Shown here: piece after piece, positions 7,091 to 15,385 of the stretch | Layout: each line of letters begins with the position of its first letter | Numbering within the stretch: position 1 is the first letter of the stretch | DNA from: an uncultured Collinsella sp. | Lineage (GTDB): Bacteria; Actinomycetota; Coriobacteriia; Coriobacteriales; Coriobacteriaceae | NCBI GenBank assembly: GCA_902469555.1 | Contig: CABRDB010000091.1 | Coordinates: forward strand, 1 to 25,190 | Direction: 5' to 3' | DNA length: 25,190 nt | The notes under the pieces: generated by a model | Databases searched by the model: none | Seen by the model: only the letters and a program-made list of their open reading frames with translations | Told to the model about the DNA's origin: nothing | Made by a program: the position numbers and the translations under genes

Positions 7091-7189
7091 GCGGGCAGCC
7101 AAATGATTATTTAATCCCCGTCCCAGAGAAATCAATTAGCGGGCAGAAGGGCAAAAGTAGTCAAATAAGCCCCGTCCCAAATTAGCTAC
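7091..7189. repeat. Tandem degenerate GCGGGCAG...CCCCGTCCCA repeat
   Basis: Two units begin with GCGGGCAG at 7091 and 7139 and each carries CCCCGTCCCA (7116-7125 and 7170-7179, 54 bases apart), followed by an AATTAG segment. A fragment of the same family, GCGGGCAG plus the inverted AGGTAGCTAATTT, recurs at 9897-9918. With 6886-7087 this fills the whole convergent intergenic space. Confidence 0.65.
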
Positions 7190-7201
7190 CCCTTGCACCG
7201 A

Positions 7202-8041
7202 TTATTCGCCCGGGTTGATGTTCGCGTAGAACTCCGCCCCGTCGTCCAGGCGCAGGATGCCCACGCGACCGAACTCGGAGCCGGTGGCGGCAGCGCAGTC
7301 GATGTCGATGCGATCGGGCACACCGGCGGCATCCTCGCCGCCCAGGCGCACAATCTGCCCGCGGCCCGACTCCTCGTCGAGCCCCGCAAGACCACCGACC
7401 TCGCAATAACGCCCGAGCGACACCGTTGGCGTGTGACCGCTCACCACGACCGGACCCTTGCCCTCGGCAGAAAGCAGCCCGGTCGGCACATCCCAATAGC
7501 CGTGACGAATCCAGAGCAAGTCATCGGACGACTGTACGGCGAGCATTTGCTGCAGCAGCTCGCGATCGGCATCGACCGCTCCCCTGCCGTCGCCGCAATC
7601 GACACCATGCTCAAGCAAAAACGCACGCGCCGCCTCGGTCTGAATGCCGGCGTGCACCAGCAGGTACGGCCGCTCGGCAGTCTCGACCACCGCGTAGAGC
7701 GGCAGCGCGGCCATCCATCGCACGAGTTCCTCGTATGCCTCAAATTCCATGTCGTTGAGCTGCTCGCGCGTCGTCCAGCCACCGTTGATATCCCAGGTCT
7801 CGGCATCGAGCGGATCCTGGCCAATGATGGCATCGAGCATGATCTGCTCGTGATTACCCTTGAGCACGCGGGCGTTGGGCAGCGAGCGCACGAGCTTAAT
7901 AACACCGACCGGATCGGGCCCGCGATCGATCATGTCGCCCAGCACGTACAGTGTGTCGTCGGACGTCAACGAGATCTTAGACAGGGCCTCGTCAAGCGCA
8001 CGCACGTGCCCGTGAGCGTCAGATGTCACATAGATCGCCAT
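7202..8041 (-). CDS. Metallophosphoesterase (PrpA/ApaH-like)
   Basis: 279 residues of the calcineurin-like phosphoesterase fold. All metal-site motifs are present: DAHG (Asp8, His10), GDMIDRG (35-41), GNHE (62-65), a later VHAG (His130) and SGHTP (His203). GDxxDRG plus GNHE places it with the PPP-type protein phosphatases and diadenosine tetraphosphatases, which use two metal ions to hydrolyse phosphoester or pyrophosphate bonds. Sequence alone does not separate phosphoprotein from Ap4A as substrate. The ATG at 8041 has AAGGAGAG upstream. Its leader contains a 7-bp-stem hairpin (TTGCGGC at 8060-8066 with GCCGCAA at 8078-8084). It is divergent from the antiporter gene and convergent with the flippase gene. 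Confidence 0.92.
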   Translation of the reverse strand: MAIYVTSDAHGHVRALDEALSKISLTSDDTLYVLGDMIDRGPDPVGVIKLVRSLPNARVLKGNHEQIMLDAIIGQDPLDAETWDINGGWTTREQLNDMEFEAYEELVRWMAALPLYAVVETAERPYLLVHAGIQTEAARAFLLEHGVDCGDGRGAVDADRELLQQMLAVQSSDDLLWIRHGYWDVPTGLLSAEGKGPVVVSGHTPTVSLGRYCEVGGLAGLDEESGRGQIVRLGGEDAAGVPDRIDIDCAAATGSEFGRVGILRLDDGAEFYANINPGE

Positions 8042-8294
8042 GGTACGCCTCTCCTTGCATTGCGGCCGAAGCCCGGTGCCGCAACTAAAACTTCAAGTTG
8101 AACTTAAACGTTACCCATTGTACTCCGTTGCAATAAAGCTGGAAAGGGTTTCCGAGCAGAGGCAAAGACGGCAGCCGTCTATGACGATATCGCGCACGCC
8201 CGCAATCCAACCCCATAAACCCACCATCTTTGGGTACAAATAACCGCAGACAACTGACCGTGCCACGCCAACCACCCAGGAGCGGACACCATCT
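8042..8294. other. Divergent intergenic region between phosphoesterase and antiporter genes
   Basis: It holds the phosphoesterase leader hairpin (8060-8084), an A+T-rich stretch (8085-8130) with TTGAAC (8098-8103) 17 bases ahead of TACTCC as a weak plus-strand promoter candidate, and small hairpins GGAAAGGGTTTCC (about 8141-8153) and GACGGCAGCCGTC (8168-8180). I looked for a ydaO-type (c-di-AMP) riboswitch before the potassium/proton antiporter and did not find its conserved core. Confidence 0.4.
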
Positions 8295-9896
8295 ATGAAC
8301 CAGATCCTTCTCTTTATCGGCCTCGTCATCATTTTGTGCCTGACCATCAAACCCGTCGGCAAAAAGCTCCCCTTCCCCACCCTGCTCATCTTTATCGCGC
8401 TCGGCATGCTGTTGGGCGTCAACGGCCCGGCGCATATCGACTTTAGCGACTACGCGCTCACCGAAACCGTCTGCAGCACGGCGCTGCTGTTCATCATGTT
8501 CTACGGCGGCTTTAACACCAACATCGACCGCGCCAAGCCCGTCGCCGTGCCCGCGGTGCTGCTGAGCACGCTCGGCGTCGTCATCACCGCAGGCATCACC
8601 GGCGTGTTCGCCCACTTCGTGCTGGGCTTCGACTGGATCGGCGGCCTGCTGCTGGGATCAGTCGTGGCATCCACCGACGCGGCCAGCGTCTTTAGCGTTC
8701 TGCGCGAGCACAGCCTGTCGCTGAAGGGCGGCACCGACTCGCTGCTCGAGGTCGAATCGGGCTCCAACGACCCCGTCGCCTACATGCTCACCGCCGTGCT
8801 CGCCACACTCGCGGCCGGCGGCGACATCAACATTCCCGCACTGCTGGCCAAGCAGATTATCCTGGGCGCGGGCCTGGGCCTTGCCATCGGCTGGGCGGCG
8901 GGCCGTCTGATTGAACGCGCACACGCAACGGCCGAGGGCGCGCAGACCATCTTCTTGTTCGCCGTGGCGATCGTCGCCTACGCGCTACCAAGCTATCTGG
9001 GCGGCAACGGCTTTTTGGCCGTATACCTGGCCGGCATTGTGCTGGGTGCGAGCGACATCACCGGCAAGGTCGAGATGGCGCACTTCTTTGACACCCTCAC
9101 CGAGATGGCCGAGATGACGATCTTCTTCTTGCTCGGCCTGCTCGTCACGCCCGCACGCCTGCCGCAGATGCTGCTGCCGGGCCTGGCGCTCATGGCGTTT
9201 ATGCTCTACGTGAGCCGTCCCATCGCCGTCGGCGTGCTCCTGGCGCCCTTTAAGACGAACCCCCGCCAGGTCGCGCTCGTAAGCTGGGCGGGCCTGCGCG
9301 GAGCAGCTTCGGTCGTGTTTAGCCTCTTTGCCGTGGTGGCCGGCGTTCCCGGCGGACACGACCTATTTGACCTGGTGTTTGTGATTGCCGTGTCGAGCAT
9401 TGTGGTGCAGGGCTCGCTGCTGCCAGCGGTGGCGAAGAAGCTCGATATGATCGATGCGACCGGCGACGTGCGCCGCACCTTTAACGACTATCGCGACGAA
9501 GACGGCATGTCATTTGTAAAGCTCAAGGTGGGTGCTGGCCATCCGTTTGCCGAGCGCTCGCTCGCCGATATTGGCAGCGCGACGGACATGCTCGTGGTCC
9601 TGGTGCTGCGCGACGGGGCGCACCCGGTGCTGCCCAACGGCGATACCGTGATCCAGGAAGGCGATCTGCTGGTGATGGCCGCCCCAACGTTCGAAGAGCG
9701 TGCCGAGGTTACGCTGCGCGAGGTCACCGTAACCCCCCACGGTCGCCTGGCCGGCCAGCGTCTTCGCGATGTGCCGCAGGGCAAGCACCCCTTTATCGTG
9801 GTGATGCTCAAGCGCGACGGCCAAACGATCATCCCCGACGGCAACACCCTAATATACGCCGGCGACGAAGCCGTCATCGCCACGCTCGCGTCGTAG
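8295..9896 (+). CDS. CPA1-type K+(Na+)/H+ antiporter with two RCK_C domains
   Basis: 533 residues. The first 385 form a 12-13-helix cation/proton antiporter domain with the CPA1 signatures STDAASVF (126-133), ESGSNDP (154-160, including the essential Asn158-Asp159) and WAGLRGAAS (331-339). The cytoplasmic C-terminus holds two RCK_C (TrkA_C) units, about 406-466 and 476-531, both with a hydrophobic strand followed by P(N/D)G(D/N)T...GD. This matches the NhaP2/CvrA class that exports K+ or Na+ in exchange for protons. RCK_C domains commonly bind nucleotides such as c-di-AMP and gate transport; whether these do is inference. The Shine-Dalgarno CAGGAG lies about 12 bases before the ATG, a rather long spacing. 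Downstream is a repeat fragment and a possible gene remnant. No partner gene is adjacent. Confidence 0.93.
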   Translation: MNQILLFIGLVIILCLTIKPVGKKLPFPTLLIFIALGMLLGVNGPAHIDFSDYALTETVCSTALLFIMFYGGFNTNIDRAKPVAVPAVLLSTLGVVITAGITGVFAHFVLGFDWIGGLLLGSVVASTDAASVFSVLREHSLSLKGGTDSLLEVESGSNDPVAYMLTAVLATLAAGGDINIPALLAKQIILGAGLGLAIGWAAGRLIERAHATAEGAQTIFLFAVAIVAYALPSYLGGNGFLAVYLAGIVLGASDITGKVEMAHFFDTLTEMAEMTIFFLLGLLVTPARLPQMLLPGLALMAFMLYVSRPIAVGVLLAPFKTNPRQVALVSWAGLRGAASVVFSLFAVVAGVPGGHDLFDLVFVIAVSSIVVQGSLLPAVAKKLDMIDATGDVRRTFNDYRDEDGMSFVKLKVGAGHPFAERSLADIGSATDMLVVLVLRDGAHPVLPNGDTVIQEGDLLVMAAPTFEERAEVTLREVTVTPHGRLAGQRLRDVPQGKHPFIVVMLKRDGQTIIPDGNTLIYAGDEAVIATLAS

Positions 9897-9989
9897 CGGG
9901 CAGGAGGTAGCTAATTTGCGACGAAGAGATCAAGCGCCTAGAAAGCCTCATGCCTTCGCTCGCAGATTTGGATTTGCCTGAGGAGTAAA
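9897..9989 (+). pseudogene. Repeat fragment plus short orphan coding tail
   Basis: Directly after the antiporter stop lies a fragment of the GCGGGCAG/TAGCTAATTT repeat (9897-9918). It runs into a frame reading DEEIKRLESLMPSLADLDLPEE and ending in TAA at 9987-9989. The amphipathic, acid-rich peptide looks like the C-terminus of a real protein, but it has no start codon ahead of it and an in-frame TAG at 9908. I take it as a possible remnant left by a repeat-associated rearrangement; coincidence is not excluded. Confidence 0.3.
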
Positions 9990-10122
9990 GCACCCCTCCC
10001 CCATGTAACCATCCTGTAAATCATAGCGGCGCACTCGGGTTTTGCTGTGATACGGTCGCGCCTAGCGCTCCACTGTGCTAAAGTATCCCGAACGTTCAAA
10101 CGACTACGAGGGAGACTAGAAG

Positions 10123-11247
10123 ATGGCACGTGTGCACAACTTCTCAGCTGGCCCGGCCGCGCTGCCTACAAGCGTGCTCGCCGAGATCGCCGACGAGATG
10201 ATGGACTACCGCGGTTGCGGCATGTCCGTGCTCGAGATGAGCCATCGATCTAGCATGTACCAGCAGATTATCGACGACGCCGAGGCAACCCTGCGCCGTC
10301 TGCTGAGCATCCCGGACAACTACCGTGTTCTGTTTTTACAGGGCGGTGCCACGCTGCAGTTTGCGGGCATCCCCATGAACCTCATGCACCGCGGCCGCGC
10401 CGGCTACATCGTGACCGGCAACTTTGCCAACAAGGCATACAAAGAAGCCGCCAAGTACGGTGAGGCCGTGTTGCTCGCGAGCTCCGAGGACACCAACTTC
10501 GACCGCATCCCCGACATGGCCGACATCAATGCGCGCATTGCCGCCGAGGCCGCAGGCGACGGGCTCGACTACGTCTACATCTGCCAGAACAACACCATCT
10601 TTGGCACCATGTACCACGAGCTGCCCAGTTGTGGCGATGTGCCGCTGGTCGCCGATGTCTCGAGCTGCTTCCTGTCGCAGCCGCTCGACGTTGAGCGCTA
10701 CGGGCTCATTTACGCCGGAGCGCAGAAAAACGCCGGCGCCGCGGGCGTGACCGTGGCCATCGTGCGCGACGACCTCATCGCAGATGGCCCCGCCTTTGCG
10801 CAGACGCCGCAGTACCTGGACCTTAAGACCCAGGCCGCCAAGGGTTCCATGCTCAACACGCCCAACACCTTTGGCATCTACGTGTGCGGCAAGGTGTTCC
10901 GTTGGGTTGAGCAGACCGGCGGACTTGCCGCCATGGCCGAGCGCAACTGGGCCAAGGCCAACCTGCTCTACGACCTGCTCGAGCACAGCGTGCTGTTCCA
11001 TGGCACCACACAGGCCGACAGCCGCTCCATCGCCAACGTCACCTTCCGCACCGGCGACGCCGAACTCGACGCGGCCTTTGTCGCAGGCGCGGCAGAGCAC
11101 CAGATTCAAAACGTCAAGGGCCATCGCCTGGTGGGCGGCATGCGCGCTAGCGTCTACAACGCCGTAACCATGGAAGATGTGCAGGCACTGGCCTCGTACA
11201 TGAAGGACTTCGAAGCGCAGCTTAGTTTGAGCCCGCGATCTAACTAG
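10123..11247 (+). CDS. serC: Phosphoserine aminotransferase
   Basis: 374 residues, class V aminotransferase. It converts 3-phosphohydroxypyruvate and glutamate to phosphoserine and 2-oxoglutarate, the second step of serine synthesis, and may also serve pyridoxal phosphate synthesis. Seen: HNFSAGPA at the N-terminus, MSHRS, GGAT (74-77), NNTIFGT, ADVSSCFLS with the cofactor-binding Asp178, the Schiff-base lysine in AGAQKNAG (Lys202), NTPNTF, and the closing GGMRASVYNA. GGGAG precedes the ATG. A possible extended -10 (TGCTAAAGT, 10076-10084) has no good -35. serA follows on the same strand 71 bases later, so the two probably form an operon. A GC hairpin without T tract (11247-11263) sits between them. 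No serB homologue is recognised in the window; the histidine phosphatases at 14733-15928 or an external gene could fill that role. Confidence 0.97.
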   Translation: MARVHNFSAGPAALPTSVLAEIADEMMDYRGCGMSVLEMSHRSSMYQQIIDDAEATLRRLLSIPDNYRVLFLQGGATLQFAGIPMNLMHRGRAGYIVTGNFANKAYKEAAKYGEAVLLASSEDTNFDRIPDMADINARIAAEAAGDGLDYVYICQNNTIFGTMYHELPSCGDVPLVADVSSCFLSQPLDVERYGLIYAGAQKNAGAAGVTVAIVRDDLIADGPAFAQTPQYLDLKTQAAKGSMLNTPNTFGIYVCGKVFRWVEQTGGLAAMAERNWAKANLLYDLLEHSVLFHGTTQADSRSIANVTFRTGDAELDAAFVAGAAEHQIQNVKGHRLVGGMRASVYNAVTMEDVQALASYMKDFEAQLSLSPRSN

Positions 11248-11263
11248 CCCGCAACGCGCGGGC
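11247..11263 (+). other. Intergenic GC hairpin between serC and serA
   Basis: GCCCGC-AACGC-GCGGGC starts at the last base of the serC stop codon. There is no following T run, so it is more likely an mRNA-stabilising or processing structure than a terminator. Confidence 0.45.
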
Positions 11264-11318
11264 CGATCAGCCATCTCAGACCACCCTGTATAGATCAAAA
11301 CCTGCTAAGGAGTTTTCC

Positions 11319-12482
11319 ATGCGCAAGATTAAAACCATCGATGACATTACCAAGGACGGCAAGGTCGAGTTTGGTGAGGGCTACGAGTTTGTGAGCACCG
11401 CCGAAGAGGCCGACGCCATTCTGATGCGCTCGACCGACCTGCACGGCTACGAGCTGCCCGAGGGCATCCGCGCCATCGCCCGCTGCGGCGCCGGCGTCAA
11501 CAACATCCCCGTCGAGGAGTACGCCAAGAAGGGCGTCGTCGTCTTTAACTCCCCCGGCGCCAACAGCAACGCCGTTAAGGAGCTCGTCCTAGGCATGCTG
11601 GTGCTCTCGAGCCGCGGCGTGGTGCAATCAATGAACTGGGTGCGTGACAACGCCGACGACCCCGAGATTCAGGTCGATGCCGAAAAGGCCAAGAAGGCCT
11701 TTGTGGGCCGCGAGCTCAAGGGCAAGCGCATCGGTGTCATCGGCCTGGGCAACGTGGGCTCCAAGGTCGCCAACGCCTGCGTCGATCTGGGCATGGACGT
11801 TTACGGCTACGACCCGTTCATTTCCGTCGAGCACGCGTGGGTGCTGAGCCGCGAGGTGCAGCGCGTGGGCACGCTCGAGGATCTCTGCCGCGGCTGCGAC
11901 TACCTCACCGTGCACGTGCCCAGCAAGGCCGACACCATCGGCATGATCAGCACCGAACAGATTAACCTGCTGGCACCGGACGCCGTGCTCATCAACTACG
12001 CGCGCGAAACCATCATTGACGAGGACGCCGTCGACGCCGCCCTGCGCGAGGGCAAGCTCAGCTGGTTTAGCTGCGACTTCGCCACGCCCAAGACGGTCAA
12101 GATGCCCAATACGTTTATCACCACGCACTCGGGCGCCGGCACCGGCGAGGCCGAGGCCAACTGCGCCGACATGGCCATCAGCGAGCTCAAGGATTACCTG
12201 GAGAACGGCAACATCGCACACAGCGTCAACTACCCCGCCTGCAGCATGGGCAAGGCGCGCGCTGCAAGCCGCATTGCCTGCCTGCATGCCAACGTGCCCA
12301 ACATGATCGGCCAGATCACGGCCATCCTGGCCAAGGACAACGCCAACGTGCAGCGTATGACCAACGAGTCCGCCGGCGAGAACGCCTACACCATGTTCGA
12401 CACCGACGAACACCTAGACAGCAGCACCATCGAGGCGCTCAAGCAGATTCCGTCGATGTATCGCGTGCGCGTGATCAAGTAG
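11319..12482 (+). CDS. serA: D-3-phosphoglycerate dehydrogenase with C-terminal ACT domain
   Basis: 387 residues. It oxidises 3-phosphoglycerate to 3-phosphohydroxypyruvate with NAD, the first step of serine synthesis. Order: a substrate domain with RCGAGVNNIP, a Rossmann domain with GLGNVGS (142-148) and the nucleotide-binding acid region YGYDPF, catalytic Arg229 (NYARE) and His270 (TTHSG), then an ACT domain from about 315 to the end (HANVPNMIGQITAILAKDNANV), where serine feedback is expected. The segment that carries the third triad residue in many homologues (DVFxxEP) reads DFATPKT here, so the classical Glu is not evident; as far as I recall, the related clostridial-type enzymes read DFPNPT there, so this may be subfamily character. 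AAGGAG precedes the ATG. A strong terminator follows at 12546-12582. Co-transcription with serC is very likely. Confidence 0.96.
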   Translation: MRKIKTIDDITKDGKVEFGEGYEFVSTAEEADAILMRSTDLHGYELPEGIRAIARCGAGVNNIPVEEYAKKGVVVFNSPGANSNAVKELVLGMLVLSSRGVVQSMNWVRDNADDPEIQVDAEKAKKAFVGRELKGKRIGVIGLGNVGSKVANACVDLGMDVYGYDPFISVEHAWVLSREVQRVGTLEDLCRGCDYLTVHVPSKADTIGMISTEQINLLAPDAVLINYARETIIDEDAVDAALREGKLSWFSCDFATPKTVKMPNTFITTHSGAGTGEAEANCADMAISELKDYLENGNIAHSVNYPACSMGKARAASRIACLHANVPNMIGQITAILAKDNANVQRMTNESAGENAYTMFDTDEHLDSSTIEALKQIPSMYRVRVIK

Positions 12483-12545
12483 CGCCGACTGACCTGACGG
12501 GCAGTTCCCCATGTGGCCTGCCCGTCGCTGACATTGAATGCCCGC

Positions 12546-12582
12546 GGGGGCGCCTTTCGCACGAGAGGCGCCCCCATTTTTG
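12546..12582 (+). terminator. Rho-independent terminator of the serC-serA unit
   Basis: Perfect 10-bp stem GGGGGCGCCT (12546-12555) with its complement at 12566-12575, a 10-base loop and then ATTTTTG. A second 9-bp GC hairpin without T tract (12496-12504 with 12518-12526) lies just upstream. Confidence 0.9.
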
Positions 12583-12618
12583 TGAGCGCTCCATTAAATG
12601 CACTGAGCCGCTTCTTGG

Positions 12619-12633
12619 CATACAATCTGTATG
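12619..12633. promoter_or_regulatory. Dyad overlapping the candidate -10 of the M20 gene
   Basis: CATACA-ATC-TGTATG forms perfect 6-bp arms, and its left half contains TACAAT (12621-12626), a good -10 for the gene starting at 12660. No convincing -35 is seen. The overlap suggests a repressor site, but the dyad is short enough to be chance. Confidence 0.35.
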
Positions 12634-12659
12634 TTGACCTAACTATCTGTGAGGTGCCT

Positions 12660-13880
12660 ATGGTTGATACAGATTTTGCTTGGCGGCTTACGCAAGGGCT
12701 CGTGCGGATCGACAGTTCAGACCCGGGTGCGTATGAGGACGAGATTGAGCGCTATATCAAAGCGTTGGTTGAGGAACGGTTGGCGCAGCTGAGCTATCCG
12801 GTACTCGATGCCGTGCAGATTGCAGAGCACGAAGTACTCCCCGGACGCCGCAATCTAATGGTCACCGTGCCGGGCCAAAGCGACGAGCCACGGCTCGTCT
12901 ACATCTGCCATTTGGATACCGTCACCTTGGGCGATGGCTGGGACGCGGACATTCCGCCGCTCGGAGCGATCGTGCGCAACGATAAACTCTACGGCCGTGG
13001 TGCCTGCGATATGAAGGGTGGCCTGGCCTGCGCCATTGCCGCACTGGTCCATACGCTCGAGCGCGTGGCGGCAGAAGGCGAGCTGCCCCACCGCGGCTTT
13101 TCACTCATCTGCTCGGTCGACGAGGAAGACTTTATGCGTGGTTCAGAGGCAGCTATCGATGCCGGCTGGGTCGGCTCGCGTGAATGGGTGCTGGACACCG
13201 AGCCCACCGACGGACAGATCCAGGTAGCGCACAAGGGGCGTACGTGGTTCGAAATTGAAATGACTGGCGTGACGGCGCATGCGAGCCAGCCCTGGAAGGG
13301 CGCGGATGCCGTCGCCGCCATAGCCGAGGTCGTGTGTTCGCTCCGTCGCGCGTTTATGGCGCTGCCCGCGCACGATGAGCTGGGGCCTTCGACCATCACG
13401 TTTGGCCAAATCGAGGGCGGATATCGCCCCTATGTCGTGCCCGACCGCGCCAAAGTCTGGGTCGACATGCGTCTGACCCCGCCGACCGATACGGCCGCCG
13501 CGACGCGCATGGTAGAGCAGGCCATCGCCGTCGCCGAAGCCGCCGTTCCCGGTTGCCATGGCAGCTACACCGTGACGGGCGACCGCCCCGCCATCGAGCG
13601 CGACCCGAACTCTCCCCTTCTAGCAGCGCTCATGCGTGCCGCCGATGACGTGACGGACGTGGACACGACCGTCGGCTTCTTTACCGGCTACACCGACACC
13701 GCCGTCATTGCCGGCAAGACAGGTAACCGCAATTGCATGAGCTACGGTCCCGGGTCGCTCGCGCTCGCGCACAAGCCCAACGAATATGTGCCCCACGCCG
13801 ATATCGTTCGTTGTCAGCAGGTGCTAATCGCGCTCGCCGATAACGTGCTCTGGGACGCGAGCGGCCAAGTTGGGGCATAA
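12660..13880 (+). CDS. M20 family metallopeptidase (DapE/ArgE/YgeY-like)
   Basis: 406 residues, a di-zinc amidohydrolase of the ArgE/DapE/carboxypeptidase G2 family. Metal and catalytic residues are all present: HLDTV with His84 and Asp86, YGRGACDMKGG with bridging Asp117, DEED with catalytic Glu155 and ligand Glu156, Glu181 or nearby Asp179 in LDTEPTD, and a C-terminal AHKPNEYVP histidine. The dimerisation lid domain (about 190-310) contains HKGRTWFEIEMTGVTAHAS with the conserved His207. These enzymes remove acyl or aminoacyl groups from amino acids or dipeptides; the substrate cannot be told. GRTWFEI and the GFFTGYTDTAVIAG segment favour DapE or YgeY relatives over carnosinases. The ATG at 12660 follows GAGGTG; an earlier in-frame start at 12513 would run through the serA terminator and is rejected. 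The DUF1015-like gene follows after 39 bases, probably in the same transcript. Confidence 0.9.
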   Translation: MVDTDFAWRLTQGLVRIDSSDPGAYEDEIERYIKALVEERLAQLSYPVLDAVQIAEHEVLPGRRNLMVTVPGQSDEPRLVYICHLDTVTLGDGWDADIPPLGAIVRNDKLYGRGACDMKGGLACAIAALVHTLERVAAEGELPHRGFSLICSVDEEDFMRGSEAAIDAGWVGSREWVLDTEPTDGQIQVAHKGRTWFEIEMTGVTAHASQPWKGADAVAAIAEVVCSLRRAFMALPAHDELGPSTITFGQIEGGYRPYVVPDRAKVWVDMRLTPPTDTAAATRMVEQAIAVAEAAVPGCHGSYTVTGDRPAIERDPNSPLLAALMRAADDVTDVDTTVGFFTGYTDTAVIAGKTGNRNCMSYGPGSLALAHKPNEYVPHADIVRCQQVLIALADNVLWDASGQVGA

Positions 13881-13919
13881 TAAGCCGCGAACAAACCGAC
13901 TCGTGCGTTAGGACCGCCC

Positions 13920-14603
13920 ATGAAAGCACTTCCGTTTCCCTGCATCCGCCCGGCTCAGGACCGCGTGCTCGAGGCGCTGCCTGCAATGGGCAGCATCCTG
14001 AGCGGCAACGATGCTCTGCGCGGAGCCATTGCCGATGGTCTGATGCTCAAGGACCCGGGTGCGGCGTATTACGTGTACGAATGCTCGGGCGAGCCGGGAC
14101 GTGTGACGGGTGTCGTGGCGATCTGCCCGACGAGTGTACTTGCGGGCGGCAAGGGCGATGCCAGCGCCGACGTGGCCGCCGCTGCGCACGCGATCGCCGA
14201 ACTCAAAGTTCAGCCGCGCCCCGTGTCGCTCGCCTACGAGGCGTCGCCCGTCATGGACATCATCCTGGGCGCTGCCAAAGAGGGCGCCTCGCTCTACGCC
14301 GTCACCGACCCCGCGGGCATTACGCACCGCGTGTGGGAGGTCAAGCGCGAGGACGCCGTCGGCGCCATCCGTGCCATGCTCGACCAGGCGCCGGAGCCGG
14401 CACTGGCCGACGACCCTGCCTACGCTGCCGCACTAGTCGAGGCATCACAGCTCCTGGCCGACGATGCCCATGCTGCCGGCACCTACACGGGCAAAGAGCC
14501 GTTCAACTTTGCTGTAGCCGCACTGTTCCCCGCCGCGCAGATCGCCGGCGCCGCGCCGCAGGTTCCGACGGGTCTGCTCACGCACCAAGTCGCGCGGTTC
14601 TAG
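13920..14603 (+). CDS. Short DUF1015-like protein
   Basis: 227 residues. Features resembling the DUF1015 family: an N-terminal PFPCIRPAQDRV, a YYVYECSG strand and TDPAGITHRVWEV, which corresponds to the family's 'D-G-x-x-H-x-(L/V)-W-x-V' segment. Full DUF1015 proteins are about 400 residues and carry a D-G-H-H motif that is not seen here, so this is a shortened or diverged member. DUF1015 genes are, as I recall, often found near serA/serC in anaerobes; here serA ends 1.4 kb upstream with a terminator and the M20 gene between. Function is unknown. TAGGA precedes the ATG. It ends before a strong terminator (14649-14689), so it is the last gene of the M20 unit. The family assignment is by motif impression only. 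Confidence 0.6.
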   Translation: MKALPFPCIRPAQDRVLEALPAMGSILSGNDALRGAIADGLMLKDPGAAYYVYECSGEPGRVTGVVAICPTSVLAGGKGDASADVAAAAHAIAELKVQPRPVSLAYEASPVMDIILGAAKEGASLYAVTDPAGITHRVWEVKREDAVGAIRAMLDQAPEPALADDPAYAAALVEASQLLADDAHAAGTYTGKEPFNFAVAALFPAAQIAGAAPQVPTGLLTHQVARF

Positions 14604-14648
14604 CAAGACCAGACCACGCAGCACAAAAATCGGCAGCTCAACAAACAG

Positions 14649-14689
14649 GGGGCGGAGATGCAGCAGGTACATGTATCTCCGCCCCTTTT
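14649..14689 (+). terminator. Rho-independent terminator after the M20/DUF1015-like unit
   Basis: An 11-bp stem GGGGCGGAGAT (14649-14659) pairs with 14675-14685 around a 15-base loop, followed directly by TTTT. It lies in the convergent space between this unit and the first histidine phosphatase gene. Confidence 0.88.
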
Positions 14690-14732
14690 GCGTCGAGAAG
14701 TTATGCCGGCGACCCGAGCCGCCACGCTCGCG

Positions 14733-15368
14733 TTATCCGCGCTGCGGACCTGCAGTAGCCACAAGCGGTTCAAGGCCCAGCTCGCGTGCGTAATCCTCCT
14801 GCGTAAAAATCTCAATCAGCTCAAACGTGTCGGATTCGTCGTCAAACGCAAAGTGCAGCACCGAGCAGTTGCCCGGCACACGGTCGCGCTCGTCTGCCGC
14901 CGCGCCCTTCACGTGATCCATAAACTCCTTGATAGCCGAGCCATGACTTACCGCGAGCACGCACGCATGGTCCGGACGCTGCATAAGCTCGGTCAGCGTC
15001 GCCACCATGCGCTCGCGCACCTGCATCTGGCCCTCGCCGCCAAACTGACGATAGAAATCGCGCCACGGGCGCTCGGGCATAAGCATCACGCGCTCGGCCT
15101 CAAAGTCGCCAAAGAACCACTCGCGCAGTCCGTCCAGACGCTCGTACGCCAAGCCCGGCCACAGGTTGGCGATAGTCTGCTCGGTGCGATGAAGTGTGGA
15201 GGTGTAGGCATGATCGGGCTCAATGCCGCGCGCACGCAAAAACATGCCGGCACGCGCCGCCTGGTCGCATCCCAACTGCGTAAGCGGCGAGTCACTCCAG
15301 CCCTGAATAATACGCTTAAGGTTGAATATCGTCTGTCCATGACGGACCAGATACAGATCTTTATTCAT
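14733..15368 (-). CDS. Histidine phosphatase family protein (copy A)
   Basis: 211 residues of the phosphoglycerate-mutase-like histidine phosphatase family. The phospho-acceptor is in LVRHGQT (His10), with Arg9; YTSTLHRTEQTI supplies the second arginine; LREWFFGDFE holds the acid region; and VLAVSHGSAIKEF the second histidine. These enzymes remove phosphate from sugars, phospho-amino acids or nucleotides through a phosphohistidine. The ATG at 15368 follows GAAAGGA. Compared with its neighbour it has about 30 extra residues, mostly an insert (GAAADERDR region) and a C-terminal tail. The two genes lie 17 bases apart on the same strand and share a parallel motif set, so they look like a tandem duplication and an operon with copy B transcribed first. 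A role as phosphoserine phosphatase, completing the serC/serA pathway, is possible but unproven. Confidence 0.92.
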   Translation of the reverse strand: MNKDLYLVRHGQTIFNLKRIIQGWSDSPLTQLGCDQAARAGMFLRARGIEPDHAYTSTLHRTEQTIANLWPGLAYERLDGLREWFFGDFEAERVMLMPERPWRDFYRQFGGEGQMQVRERMVATLTELMQRPDHACVLAVSHGSAIKEFMDHVKGAAADERDRVPGNCSVLHFAFDDESDTFELIEIFTQEDYARELGLEPLVATAGPQRG

Positions 15369-15385
15369 AGGGGTCCTTTCGTTCG

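Noticed and set aside
8042..8294. c-di-AMP (ydaO-type) riboswitch before the antiporter
   Set aside because: None of the conserved core sequence is visible; only small isolated hairpins.
9916..9981. Short TTG-started frame after AGGAGG downstream of the antiporter
   Set aside because: The AGGAGG belongs to a repeat fragment, and the 21-residue basic peptide resembles nothing.
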